Of a DNA stretch of 64,000 bases, positions 1 to 9,686 are shown piece after piece. The stretch comes from Drosophila pseudoobscura (taxonomy: Eukaryota > Arthropoda > Insecta > Diptera > Drosophilidae): the NCBI RefSeq assembly GCF_009870125.1, contig NC_046679.1, positions 21,514,001 to 21,578,000 of the forward strand, given 5' to 3'. How positions within the stretch are numbered: position 1 is the stretch's first letter; each line of letters starts with the position of its first letter. The notes under the pieces were generated by a model. The model saw nothing but the letters and a program-made list of their open reading frames with translations. It ran no database searches and was not told the origin of the DNA. Position numbers and translations under genes: made by a program.

Positions 1-53
1 TCCAATTCATTTGAATTTTCAGTGAAAAACTAACGATTAATCGCACGTCACAG

Positions 54-346
54 GAACAGGAGCATCGGACTTGGACACAGAATCGGTGGAGGTGCTGCGG
101 GAGCGCCTGAGCACCATGAAGCGTCTGATGGCAGAACGCACGGCCCAGCAGCAGAACAATCCTGCATCCACAGAGGAAATTTTCTCCACCAAGCGTCACC
201 GATCCGCGGGCATTATCGACGGAAACTTCCTCAGCATCGCCTTTGGCGGTGCTCTGCTGGTGATTATCACGGTTTCAGTTTACGCCTTCTACAATCTGTA
301 CCATGCCATACTCAAGAAGTTCCCCTCCCACCACGAGGAGCTGTAA
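54..346 (+). CDS. Last exon of an unrecognised single-pass membrane protein (5' part outside window)
   Basis: The reading frame is open from just after a good splice acceptor (CACAG ending at 53, with a CTAAC branch-site candidate at 30-34) to a TAA at 344-346. There is no in-frame ATG before residue about 15, so the N-terminus is probably encoded by exons left of the window. The visible part is about 97 residues. It has a hydrophilic, charged stretch that looks helical (DTESVEVLRERLSTMKRLMAERT), then one strongly hydrophobic segment near the C-terminus (FLSIAFGGALLVIITVSVYA), then a short 17-residue tail ending HHEEL. This is a C-terminally anchored, single-pass layout. I do not recognise the family. 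A polyadenylation signal AATAAA lies 40 nt past the stop. Coding status is supported by the splice site, the clean hydrophobicity pattern and the poly(A) signal. Confidence 0.7.
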
Positions 347-385
347 GCTGCAAGGCTTTCCATGTATTACAATTATGCATTTAAT

Positions 386-391
386 AATAAA
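386..391 (+). terminator. Poly(A) signal AATAAA of the membrane-protein gene
   Basis: AATAAA lies 40 nt downstream of the stop codon at 344-346, in an AT-rich context. This is a normal position for a short Drosophila 3' UTR. Confidence 0.5.
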
Positions 392-1456
392 AATACGTAG
401 TTTGAATTGAAGTGAAACCGGCGAGCAGAAGAAACCACTTGGTGGGGGATGATTATTTGCTGTTTAGCATTCGGGTTAATCAACGCCATTTATTGGAGTT
501 CAACTCAGTACAAAAAATCAATGTTCTTTAGTTTTTACACGTTCGTTAGGCTCGAATTAAATTACAACTAAATAGGGAAATAGGGAAGGAGCTGGACCGA
601 ATGCATCGACAGCAAAAACAAAAGGGGCGTTGGGAATATATGATATATATAGCTATGAAGACCATCAAAAATAACACAAAAGTATCAAGTATCCAGTATA
701 GAGATAGAGTTAAAACAAGACGAGAAGGAACACTTTTTGGGAGGGGCAAAACCTCGATGGTTGGTTGATTTAATTTGATTTGGCTTACTCGCTAGCTACA
801 ATGGAAACTTATGCCTTCCGCTTTCTCATTTACACACATAAATGTTAGCTAAACTCCTATTCTATTATTTATGATTTATGAATTTGCTTTATTCTGCGTT
901 TTATTTTTTTTCTAGATTTTTGTGAATAATAACTAGTATACGTTTTGTTATGGGTTTTCTTTGCTTTTTTTAATTGCATAAAGATTTAGTGTTCTGTTCT
1001 TTGCTTCACTGTGTGGCATGGTTTGCTGCTCAGTGCAACAGTTCTACTAATTGTATTACATAGTTGTTTGTCGTGTCGTTTGCGACGCGGCATTAGATTA
1101 AACAATTTGAATTTGGAACCTAGTCGAAAAGTTTGTAGAAAGACATTGAAGTTGTTGAAAAACTGTGGGCTATTATCTGTAATTGTTGTGGCTGTAGTTG
1201 TCGCTCTTTGCCAGTGGTCGTGTCGCCGCTCTGTGGATGTTTTGAAGCCTGCTGTGTGTCTGGCTGGGTATGTGGTTGCGGGGGTTTGGTTTTCTTTGCT
1301 TTTTACAATTTGTTTAATTCCCTACTCTTTGACTGACTTTGCACCGCCGGACGTTCCTGCCGCACTCGAACTCGCACTCGCACTCGAACCCGTCCCTCCC
1401 CCTCCTGATGATGCTGCTGCTCCACCGGATAACATCTTCCTTTGTTTTCTTGTTAA
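392..1456. other. Convergent 3' flank between the membrane-protein gene and eIF1A
   Basis: About 1.07 kb with no supported gene. It is AT-rich and most likely carries the eIF1A 3' UTR on the minus strand. An open frame at 1011-1652 on the plus strand runs antisense over the eIF1A C-terminal exon and looks like a shadow. Confidence 0.5.
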
Positions 1457-4400
1457 TCAGATGTTGTCAACGGAATCAGCATCGTCCTCTGAGCTGATCT
1501 CGTCGCCGAACTCGATGTCCTCGTCGAAGCCATCCTCCACGAATGTGACTGTCTCGTTGATGCGCACCGATTCGGGGAACTCGCCGTATGTCTTCAGATT
1601 CCTAGCCTCGTCGGGCGTGTACTTAAGGATGACATCGGCCTTCGAGTCCTGATAGTCACGCAATCCGACCAATATGATATCGCCCTGATTGATCCACACC
1701 TGCAAAAGAAAGCACAACAATGTTATCATCATTCAATTGGGAAAAGCCACACAGTACACGTCTCTTTCTCCTTGTCTTTCCCTGCCCTTTTTCTGTTATG
1801 AGTAATTCTTGCGGCAAAAAGAGCAAACACAATTTGCAGTCTTGTATTCTGTGTAATAGATAAAAGATAACTGATCTTTGGGGCAGGCCCCGTGCCTGGC
1901 CAACAATTCTGGGTATTTCACAAACGTGCGCAACCGCAACCACCACCTTGGGATTGGGGTGCCAACAAGAAGGTTCCATTTTTGGTCAGTTCCGGGCACA
2001 TCATTTCAGGGGCTCTCCACTCAGTTTGCTCACGTGAGGGCTTTGGAATAATTAACTTTTCACGGATCGCAATCAGTTGGAAGTACTTGAAATATCATCA
2101 CAATACACATTGATAATAGCCAGCAAAGCGAGTGGAATAGCAAAAGGAATGTAGATTAGAGCTAGAGAACAAGTCCGAACGCGTCGCGAGTCACATATCA
2201 GTGATAATGTGCAAGCCAAAAATTGGTTAAACCAGGTCTTAGTTCCAGGAAATAATGCGCGTTTAGCTGTACATACAACTGATGCGATAAGGCAAGGCTG
2301 TATCGAGATACCTTTCAACCGCAACCGAGGAATAACAATGCTCTTGAGCAAACATTTGCCTAATCAGATGCCAGATTTCAGGTTCCAGGAGGAGCAGCGT
2401 GACAACAGATTGAGATTTCCTCACACTCGTGACGTCAGCGGAAACATTGGCAGATTATGTGGAGCAGCGCTGATACGCTACGATACGAAACGATATGGTA
2501 TGATATGAATGCAGTAAAGAAGAGAGAAACCCCCAGCCTGGTAGTTGTTTTATTTGTTTTATTACTCAACCCAGAGAGAGAGTCAACGACCTAGGGCAAG
2601 CTGCACTTGAATTCCATTCGATTAATGATTCAAAGCCCATTCATAAATTCACTTCCTCCGACTCTACTTCCTGTCGTTTGTACTAGGGGCAATATAAATT
2701 CCAATCCTCCGCCGATTTCAGATGACACATATATCCACAAATATAGTAGTGCTTGACCAGCCACGTCGGTCGATAAGACCCGATAACGCGGTTCGGCTTA
2801 AAAATTCATTAACAAAAATCAGAGAACCCGAAGAAGCACAAACACAGGCACGTTATTCCCACATTACGACTTCGCTGAAAATAAAACCTCGCTGGGGCCC
2901 CTGAACTTTGGAACATTTATCATACGGCCCAAATAAGGCGATGGCGTCGCCCTCTCCCTCTCTCTATAATAGATTCCCTGCCAAACACGATAGATAGATC
3001 ATGCGCAGGCAAACCATCCAGGCAGAGATACAAGAATTGTGACTAAATCGAATCGAAATTGGCTATTACCATTACCCCAGGGCAGACGAGATAAGCGAAC
3101 CCCTGGGGCAGGCAGGCGGCACACTCCATGCCAGCGGGAAGCCCCCGATCGCACAACCACTGATTGCGAACACCTCCGAGCATGGGCCTGAAGGAGCACC
3201 CTGGGAGTGCGGGTGAGTAAGTTTTTGTGCTCGTCAGAGGTTTGGTATTTGAGGCAGCAGGTCTCTTGGAACACTATATATAGCCACAGACATCACTGAA
3301 CCGAACAGATTCTTATCGCCTCGCAATGTCATCAATAATGGCAGACAGCAGTTTGTGCTGGTTTGCTCTGGTTTTGCCCCAAAGTAGAAGTACTTCTGCA
3401 ATAGGAGAAAGTATTAGAAATGCTTTGCATTTGCTTCTGGTTTTACCTGCAGCACTCCAGGGCGGGGGGATTGATTCATTGGATTTTTATAAACTGAATC
3501 ACAGAAAGTACTCCTCGTGAATGATTTATTTCTTTCGCTGTAATACAAACCCAATGCCGATGCCGATGCGTCATAAACATTCCTCAGCATGGGGTTCATG
3601 GCACCCGCTATTTAACGTGAGAGGCGGTGCTTTCTTCCCACGATAGTTAACAGTTATCTTCGAAATTATATAACAAAAGGCAGGTGTAGATTATGTTTGA
3701 TCAAAAAGAGGGATCTGCCTCCCTACATTCGTATAGGGACAGGGGTAGGGCAGTCGTCCCTGTGGGCCCAAAACCCGAATGGCACTCGCCGAATTTCGGC
3801 CTTATCTCGACTCGTCATTGATTAGATTTGGCATTCGGTATACGACCGAACCTCTCTCTTTGTGCGATAAGAAGACACCCAATGAAAGGGGAGACTCTCT
3901 CTGGAGGGCCCCCTATAAATACAGCCCCCATTCCGGCGGACCCTGCAAATTTAAAATCGCAATCAAGCAAGCAACAGCCAGCCCGGAGAAACCGCTGAGA
4001 AACAAAAACGTGTGTTCCATGAACGATACAAACGGAATACGAGTGAAGTGTTACCACAAATACGCCAGAGGCAGAGCCAAGGCGAAAGCAAAAGAAAAAT
4101 CAAATCGAGACGCGTTTCGCGTGTCCCGCAAGACCCATCAAGTGTCAAAATTCCGACCTACTACTCGACGAATACGTGCGGCGCGTGCTACCAGAGCGAG
4201 GACATTATGCTCTTATCCTACCGATGCATATACTCGGTGCTGCTGACGACCATAGCCAGCATTATGGTCGTGCTCAGCAGCAGTGCCTCCCAGAGTTCCC
4301 TGCTGCCCACCGTCCGCAAGTGCGGAGGTGCCAACAGCGCCATGGGATCCTCGGCCCACACAATGGCCATGAATCTGGCGGCCTACGGGCTGCTCGAGAA

Positions 4401-7400
4401 TCGGATTAGCACACTGGAAGCACCGCGACAGACGCACTGGAGCAAGAAGTTCCTGGCCAAGCGCGAGGCAACGCCCCACACGGCGCCCTACGTGGTCAGC
4501 ATACAGATGATGACCCCCGACCAGGGCCTGGTACACTACTGTGCCGGCACTGTGATCAACGAGCACTGGATCCTGACGGCCGCCCACTGCCTCAACTCGC
4601 CGCAGACCGTCGAGAACTCGGTGATTGTGGCAGGCAGCCACGACATCCACGACCACCGCGGCGAGGCGGCCAACATCCAGATGCGCCACATCGACTACTA
4701 CGTCCGCCACGAGCTCTACCTTGGCGGCGTCAATCCCTACGACATCGCGCTCATCTACATCAAGAGGCCCCTGGTCTTCGACGAGTACGTCCAGCCGGCC
4801 ATGCTCCCCGAGCAGGATGCTCATCCCGAGGGCTATGGCACTCTGTACGGCTGGGGCAACGTCTCGATGACCGCCGTGCCCAACTATCCGCACAAGCTGC
4901 AGGAGGCCAACATGCCCATTCTGGACATGGAGCTGTGCGAACAGATTCTCGCCCGCTCCGGCCTCCAGCTGCACGAGACGAACCTCTGCACGGGCCCCCT
5001 CACCGGCGGCGTTAGCATCTGCACCGCCGACTCTGGCGGTCCGCTCATCCAGCAGTGCTGCGAGGACTCCTTCGAGCAGGGCAACATCGTCATCGGCATC
5101 GTATCGTGGGGCAAGATGCCCTGCGGCCAGAAGAACGCGCCCTCCGTCTTCGTGAGGGTTTCGGCCTTCACCGACTGGATCCATCAGATCATCAGCTCGG
5201 CCACGCATATCATGTAAAAGGCCACTGCCAGGGAGAGAGACGACTATGGAAGCCCACCAAAGAGCTCGAATGTGAAAATATCGAAAAAAGAAAATATACC
5301 CAAACAAAAAACACACAAAAAATCATCAAAACCCAAAGAAAAAATGAAATTCTCTAGACAATCTCATTAGGATTAAGAATTAAGAATCAACAAAGAATAT
5401 ATACTGCCCCGATCCTTCCAATATAAGTTATAGTCTTAAGCAAAGAGAGAACATGATTAAAATTTTTGAATATCATTTGAAAGAACCAACAACTACTGTC
5501 TTTAATTGTGAAATAAGCTGCGGGAGATAAGATTCGCTCTATATTCCGTCGTTCCTGTTGCCGGGCGGGGAGCCCGTTTAATTGGGGGAGGGAAACGGAC
5601 GGACGGACTGGCTGGCTGGTTGGCTGGCGCCCATCCACACGCATTAGTCATGCCCAAAGCCAGTGCCATAGCCCGCGTCTGGCCAAAAGCAAAGGGCATA
5701 CAATGTACGACATGGAAGGCGTGTCCACGTCGTGCCGAGCCGATTAGGATCCAGATTACGTGGATCAGCTGACTGCCGGTTGATTGACAGAGAGATTTTG
5801 GTAGCTGACTGTCGTCTGTGCAGAATATGGCTCGGAGTTAACGTCCAGACATCTGAGGGAAAACTCGTTGACCTTTGATTCTCGATTGGCTGCACTTTGA
5901 GCCGCACCGCCCCCCAAAAGTAATTCCTAATTTCCAGGAACAGTGCGATCAGATGACCCAGATAGGGAGGGTGAAACCCCACCACCACTGGATGGATTTC
6001 CAATTTTGATGTGTTCCACCCACATCATATGATATCGTCTTTTTTGGGGTAAAAAGATAATGAATAATGGATAAAATATGCGCCAAATAGTTAAATGAAG
6101 ATGTGCCTCTGTCAGTAGGCTCCTGAAGCAATTGTGGTCCCGTGCAATCACTTGTCTAGGCCACACAGAGAGGCCCTCTAAACGCACTCAAAGACTGCCG
6201 CTCCGCTATAAATCCACCTGTGCAATCGACCATAAATTCCTTAGGGAAACTACTTGAGAGATTAGAGTTCAAGTAAATGATATTCGGTCCCACATTCAAG
6301 GGGGAGTGCATCCCCCAGACGGCCTTGTGTAAGCGATTCATTCCGCGTGTGGGTGTGCCTCAAAGGGTGGTATTACAAATCCATTTACAGGGATTTAGAA
6401 ACTCGCATTTCTGAACAAACTGCGAAAAACTGCGTCGTAGCTGGCGGCGAAACATATGCCACACGATTTTCTTTCAATTACTTTGGCTTTAATTATTTTG
6501 AGTTGTAGATTAGATAAATGTGGCGGGATGCCATAGGCGCCCCCACGCTGACCAATCAGGACAAGCTAATTAAGTGCCAAGTCAGGATGTTGATGGAGAA
6601 TTTGGCCTCAAAACACGTGCTTTTGCGTCTTTGAATTTCGTGAGAACTGAAATGGCAGTTTCTGTTTTTGTGTTTTCGCCGGGGAAAGATTGATTTGCAT
6701 TTCCATTTTGGTTTGCTTTCCATATCAATCAATTAGTCGGGGACATGTCTCCTCCCAGTTTCCCCCCCCTTCTTAGACTGTGTTTTGTTTTTCGGTTTCG
6801 TCGCTCTATATGTTTATTGCACCTTGTCTGATATGTCCCCATTGATTGGCGACTTGTTCTGGGACTTGTGGGTACTTTTCAACTGACATCTACGACGGAA
6901 GAGGTAGTGACGTACTAACTCCATGAATCTTGACGTATCCGCTGATTCGAAATCTTATTTATGATGACGGCTCTCTGTCGGGTGAAGCACCATTCAAGAT
7001 TTGACGTGCGCTCACACTGCTTTTCATAGGAATATGTAGATCTAATCGGGTTATGGACAATCCCGTTCCCAAGGCTATGTAAAGGCCAAGGCAGGTAGTA
7101 TCTTGGGCTTGTACGGCAGCTGTATTTGGTAGTCCTGGTAATTCCAGCCCATATTCTGCTTTGAGACGGCTGTACAAGAAACTTCGATGAAGTGCAGAAA
7201 AATTGCAACAAAAGAGGACTATCCACAGGGGGTACAGGCGGAAAATACCCTAGATGGTCTATGGCTTTATGATACTCGTCTGCAGTTTAATCTTTATTTG
7301 ATGCTGCGATTAAGGACTGCTGCTGTATCTCAAAACGAAGGTTTGGGACCCTTGGGATGATTAAGAAATGCCGGCATGGGGGGCGCCGTCAAAGAGAAAA

Positions 7401-8029
7401 CTGCTTAGGGGCACGCACACCGCTCCTCTTAATACATGAACATAATTAATCAATGGCTGCCCCGCCGACCCATACGTTGCCTTTGTTAATCTTAGACAAG
7501 GACAACAAACGCAGTGCATTACACTCCCTCCCACACAATGTGGGCTCCATTGTACTTCGAGCCCCCTCCCACAATAGAGCCACCAAAATGGTCATCAAAT
7601 ATTTATAATAAACACATTTGCCACCTATACACATAAGTACATATGTATTGCGAATATAATGCACAGCAACAATAACTAAGTATATAGCCTATATTGGCTT
7701 TGGCAATCAATGCCAAATGCTAAATAACGTGCACTTTTAAGAGAGCGCGCATACACACACACTCACGGCCAAAAGAAAGAGTAAGCGAAACAGACAAAGA
7801 GAGCACTTTCAAACGTTGTACTCACCTTCTTGCGAAGTTTCCCCCGAATGTGACACAGGCGTTTGACGCCATCAAAGCACATTGCCTCCAACCGACCATT
7901 GCCCAGCATTTTGGTCACCTGTGCGTACTCCTGTTGATCCTCCTTGAAGATCAGCTCGCGCTTCTCGAATTCGTTCTCGTTCTTACCACGACGACGATTT
8001 TTGCCACCTTTTCCTTTATTCTTGGGCAT
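1457..8029 (-). CDS. eIF1A: eIF1A, translation initiation factor 1A (two coding exons, 6.1-kb intron)
   Basis: The coding exons on the minus strand are 8029-7826 (68 codons) and 1699-1457 (80 codons plus stop), joined in phase 0, giving 148 residues, the usual length for the family. The sequence begins [18 protein letters not shown], the basic N-terminal tail. An OB-fold S1-like core follows (about residues 25-115, including [28 protein letters not shown]), and the tail is acidic ([25 protein letters not shown]). The protein binds the 40S A site and, with eIF1, promotes scanning and start-codon selection. The intron 1700-7825 has a consensus donor (AAG|GTGAG) and acceptor (TTTTGCAG). It contains a complete serine protease gene on the opposite strand. 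Upstream of the start, motif-6-like strings (AAATATACCG) at 8265-8311 are typical of housekeeping, TATA-less promoters. The identification is close to certain. Confidence 0.97.
3275..3283 (+). promoter_or_regulatory. TATA-like box ahead of a 64-codon ORF inside the eIF1A intron
   Basis: TATATATAG sits 51 nt before an ATG at 3326 that opens a 64-codon frame. The spacing would place transcription start near 3305, with a 5' UTR of about 20 nt. No protein family is recognisable, so this could be coincidence. Confidence 0.2.
3326..3520 (+). CDS. Doubtful 64-residue ORF in the eIF1A intron
   Basis: An ATG-to-TGA frame of 64 residues, read on the opposite strand to eIF1A. It contains a hydrophobic stretch ([14 protein letters not shown]) but no recognisable domain. 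The only support is the TATA-like box at 3275-3283 and the ATG context (CGCAATGTC). Codon use is not noticeably coding-like. It could be a short peptide gene, a first exon of another transcript, or chance. Confidence 0.15.
   Translation: MSSIMADSSLCWFALVLPQSRSTSAIGESIRNALHLLLVLPAALQGGGIDSLDFYKLNHRKYSS
3914..3921 (+). promoter_or_regulatory. TATA box of the nested serine protease
   Basis: TATAAATA lies in a GC-rich setting (CCCC before, CAGCCCCC after), preceded by a CTCTCTCT/GAGA tract. Predicted transcription start is about 3944. The 5' UTR to the ATG at 4207 would be about 260 nt if unspliced. Confidence 0.6.
4019..4246 (+). CDS. Upstream ORF overlapping the protease start codon
   Basis: From the predicted start site near 3944, the first ATG met is at 4019. 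It opens a 75-codon frame that ends at TGA 4244-4246, 37 nt inside the protease coding region in a different frame. The peptide is rich in Arg and Lys and has no recognisable domain. If the leader is not spliced, ribosomes starting here would bypass the protease ATG at 4207. The uORF could therefore dampen translation. It need not encode a functional peptide. Confidence 0.3.
   Translation: MNDTNGIRVKCYHKYARGRAKAKAKEKSNRDAFRVSRKTHQVSKFRPTTRRIRAARATRARTLCSYPTDAYTRCC
4207..5217 (+). CDS. Secreted S1 (chymotrypsin-fold) serine protease nested in the eIF1A intron
   Basis: A single exon encoding 336 residues. The start at 4207 is the first in-frame ATG and is followed by a hydrophobic signal segment (residues about 8-28, [17 protein letters not shown]). 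A pro-region of about 50 residues follows, then the protease domain from about residue 82. The catalytic triad is complete: H127 in TAAHC, D179 in YDIAL, S276 in ADSGGPL. The residue six before the catalytic Ser is S270, the chymotrypsin-type S189, with G302 at 216 and S313 at 226, so chymotrypsin- or elastase-like specificity is likely. The usual RIVGG activation site is replaced by [11 protein letters not shown] around residues 81-91. Codons are strongly G/C-ending, which creates a long antisense shadow frame. It has its own TATA promoter and GATA-type sites upstream. Substrate is unknown; it may be a digestive enzyme. Confidence 0.9.
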   Translation: MLLSYRCIYSVLLTTIASIMVVLSSSASQSSLLPTVRKCGGANSAMGSSAHTMAMNLAAYGLLENRISTLEAPRQTHWSKKFLAKREATPHTAPYVVSIQMMTPDQGLVHYCAGTVINEHWILTAAHCLNSPQTVENSVIVAGSHDIHDHRGEAANIQMRHIDYYVRHELYLGGVNPYDIALIYIKRPLVFDEYVQPAMLPEQDAHPEGYGTLYGWGNVSMTAVPNYPHKLQEANMPILDMELCEQILARSGLQLHETNLCTGPLTGGVSICTADSGGPLIQQCCEDSFEQGNIVIGIVSWGKMPCGQKNAPSVFVRVSAFTDWIHQIISSATHIM

Positions 8030-8785
8030 TTTGCTGCTGCTTTACTGAGTATCTGCTACTGTCTGGGGTGTTGCTGCTTATGGCGCTGCCTTGGCGACAC
8101 AAATGACAATATTCTACTGTGTATCACTTTTACTAGACTTGGAAAGTATCAAATAACAATTTAAAGTCGATATTGACGAAAGATTCGAGGATAAACTTAC
8201 AAATTTTGCCAAATAAATGTGACACGCTGAGCACGCGGATTTATCGGTCTGTCCCTTGGAAATATTCCGAAATATACCGAAATATACGGTCTCATTCTTA
8301 AAATATACCGATAAAAAAATGAGCTTAGCACACTAAACCCCCCTCTATTTGAACAGCTCAACGACTTGAGGTAAATGGCGGAAAATATTACTGATTGTAA
8401 GTTCTTCTTATAGAGATTTGAACTTAAACTAAAACTCCTCTGAACTTAAAAAAACCACGATATCTTTTCGAAAATTAAAAATCTGCGTAATAATAGATTG
8501 ATTTAATAGATTGATAAAATAGACCATTATATACCGATATACAGAGGATGTGTTCCCCAGCTACAACGTCAGCCGGTAAATGAACAAAGTTAAAGGAGAA
8601 TTTTCATTCTTTATTAATTTCCATTTAAACTTGTTAAATATTTTTTCTTTAAAAATATTTGCTTGAAAAATCCGATAGTATCGATGTTTTTGAAAACCAT
8701 CGATGCCTTGCCTGCGATATCATCAGCACTCACATAAACATTTATTTTGCATTTAATAAATAGTATTTTGTTGTTTTCTGTATCA
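8030..8785. promoter_or_regulatory. Divergent promoter region between eIF1A (-) and nurim (+)
   Basis: 756 bp separate the two start codons. On the eIF1A side are repeated motif-6-like strings: GAAATATACCG around 8269-8279, AAATATACGG at 8280-8289 and AAAATATACCGA at 8300-8311. On the nurim side, TATCGATG at 8678-8685 and CCATCGATG just after it are DRE-like. Neither gene has a TATA box at the usual distance, which fits constitutive promoters. Confidence 0.6.
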
Positions 8786-9621
8786 ATGGCTACTTTTGCC
8801 AAGGTTATGCTGCTCCTGAGCTCGGTGGCCACTTTCGGGTATACCTTTTTCGTGGTTGGCAAGCTGATGCTGTTTCTATCAACACCTCGATCCATTTCGA
8901 AGGCACACACCTGGATTTTCAATTTACTGGACAACAAGTCAAGGCTGGAAACCGCCTATGGACCCATTGTATTTGACACACTCTACCTGATAGGATTCAT
9001 CTTCCAGCACAGCTTCCTTAAGTCAGCTCTGGTGAAGAATTTGTGGAGGAAATTGGGCTTGGCAGCAGCCGAGCGAACTATTTATAGCCTGACGTCATCG
9101 ATTTGTTTACATGTTAGTATTGCTACAGCAACAGCCATGGAAATAGAACAGTCAATGCTAATTTCACAGATTTCATTCCATTGCAGTATCTTCTGAAGAA
9201 CTGGCTGCCTGCCCAGTCGATTGTCTTGTGGCAAGTTGATGTGGACGAGAGTGCCCCACTCTGGTGGACTTTTGTGGTCACCCATGGCCTTGGCTGGGCT
9301 GTCATCTTTGGCGGTAGCCTTATAATGGATCTGCCAGAGCTGCTGGGCGTCAAGCAGGTCTACTATGACTTAAAAGAGTACGGCGAGCCCGTAGCTTACA
9401 AGTCGAGCGAGCTCCGTAATCTGTACTCCCATGTGCGCCATCCGTCGTTTGTGGGCCTCTCCGTCATTCTGTTTGCCACGAATGTGATGAGCGTAGACCG
9501 TCTGCTCCTGGCCTCGCTGCTTACCGTTTACATGTACGTGGCCTGGTCCACGGATGACAAGGATGTGGCCTACCAGAAGCAACAATTGCGGAACAAGAAG
9601 CACGAGCTGAAGGCTCAGTAA
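8786..9621 (+). CDS. NRM: Nurim homologue, inner nuclear membrane protein
   Basis: Exons 8786-9112 and 9187-9621 (intron 74 nt, GTTAGT..TTGCAG, phase 0) encode 253 residues, close to the usual nurim length. The protein is multi-pass, with about five or six hydrophobic segments. It carries the family's C-terminal block with LYSHVRHPSFVGL (about residues 188-200), shared with isoprenylcysteine carboxyl methyltransferase-like membrane proteins. Vertebrate nurim sits tightly in the inner nuclear envelope; its biochemical role is unsettled. The start was chosen at the ATG in TCAATGGCT (MATFAKVML); the frame is open further upstream but has no better ATG. It runs tail-to-tail with the NUDCD3-like gene, with 65 bp between the stop codons, so the 3' UTRs probably overlap. 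Confidence 0.92.
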
Positions 9622-9686
9622 AGCACAACTCTTCTCATTTAGCTTTAGTTATAATTTAACCCGAAATACGTTGTATACATTAAACA

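Larger units (their letters stand above)
2286..3871. promoter_or_regulatory. GATA-site cluster upstream of the nested protease
   Basis: GATAAG or its complement occurs at 2286-2291, 2772-2777, 3090-3095, 3312-3317, 3801-3806 and 3866-3871. There is also a TTATCT (AGATAA) at 3654-3659. About one GATAAG/CTTATC is expected by chance in 1.6 kb. Many fly gut digestive-enzyme genes are driven by GATA factors (Serpent, GATAe), so this would suit an enhancer for the protease. The function is inferred. Confidence 0.35.
1700..7825 (-). other. Large eIF1A intron hosting a nested gene
   Basis: A 6126-nt intron. The parts away from the nested protease (1700-3900 and 5220-7825) contain no other gene I can defend. 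They include a cluster of GATAAG/CTTATC sites between 2286 and 3871 and a TATA-like box plus short ORF at 3275-3520. The rest is ordinary intronic sequence with blocks of moderate GC and AT-rich stretches. Confidence 0.8.

Noticed and set aside
1011-1652. 213-codon open frame on the plus strand
   Set aside because: Its right part is antisense to the eIF1A last exon, its left part is low-complexity and hydrophobic, and no splice or promoter support was seen.
4213-5316. 367-codon open frame on the minus strand
   Set aside because: It is antisense to the protease; strong G/C third-position bias there removes stops on the opposite strand. No recognisable domain, while the plus frame has a full catalytic triad.
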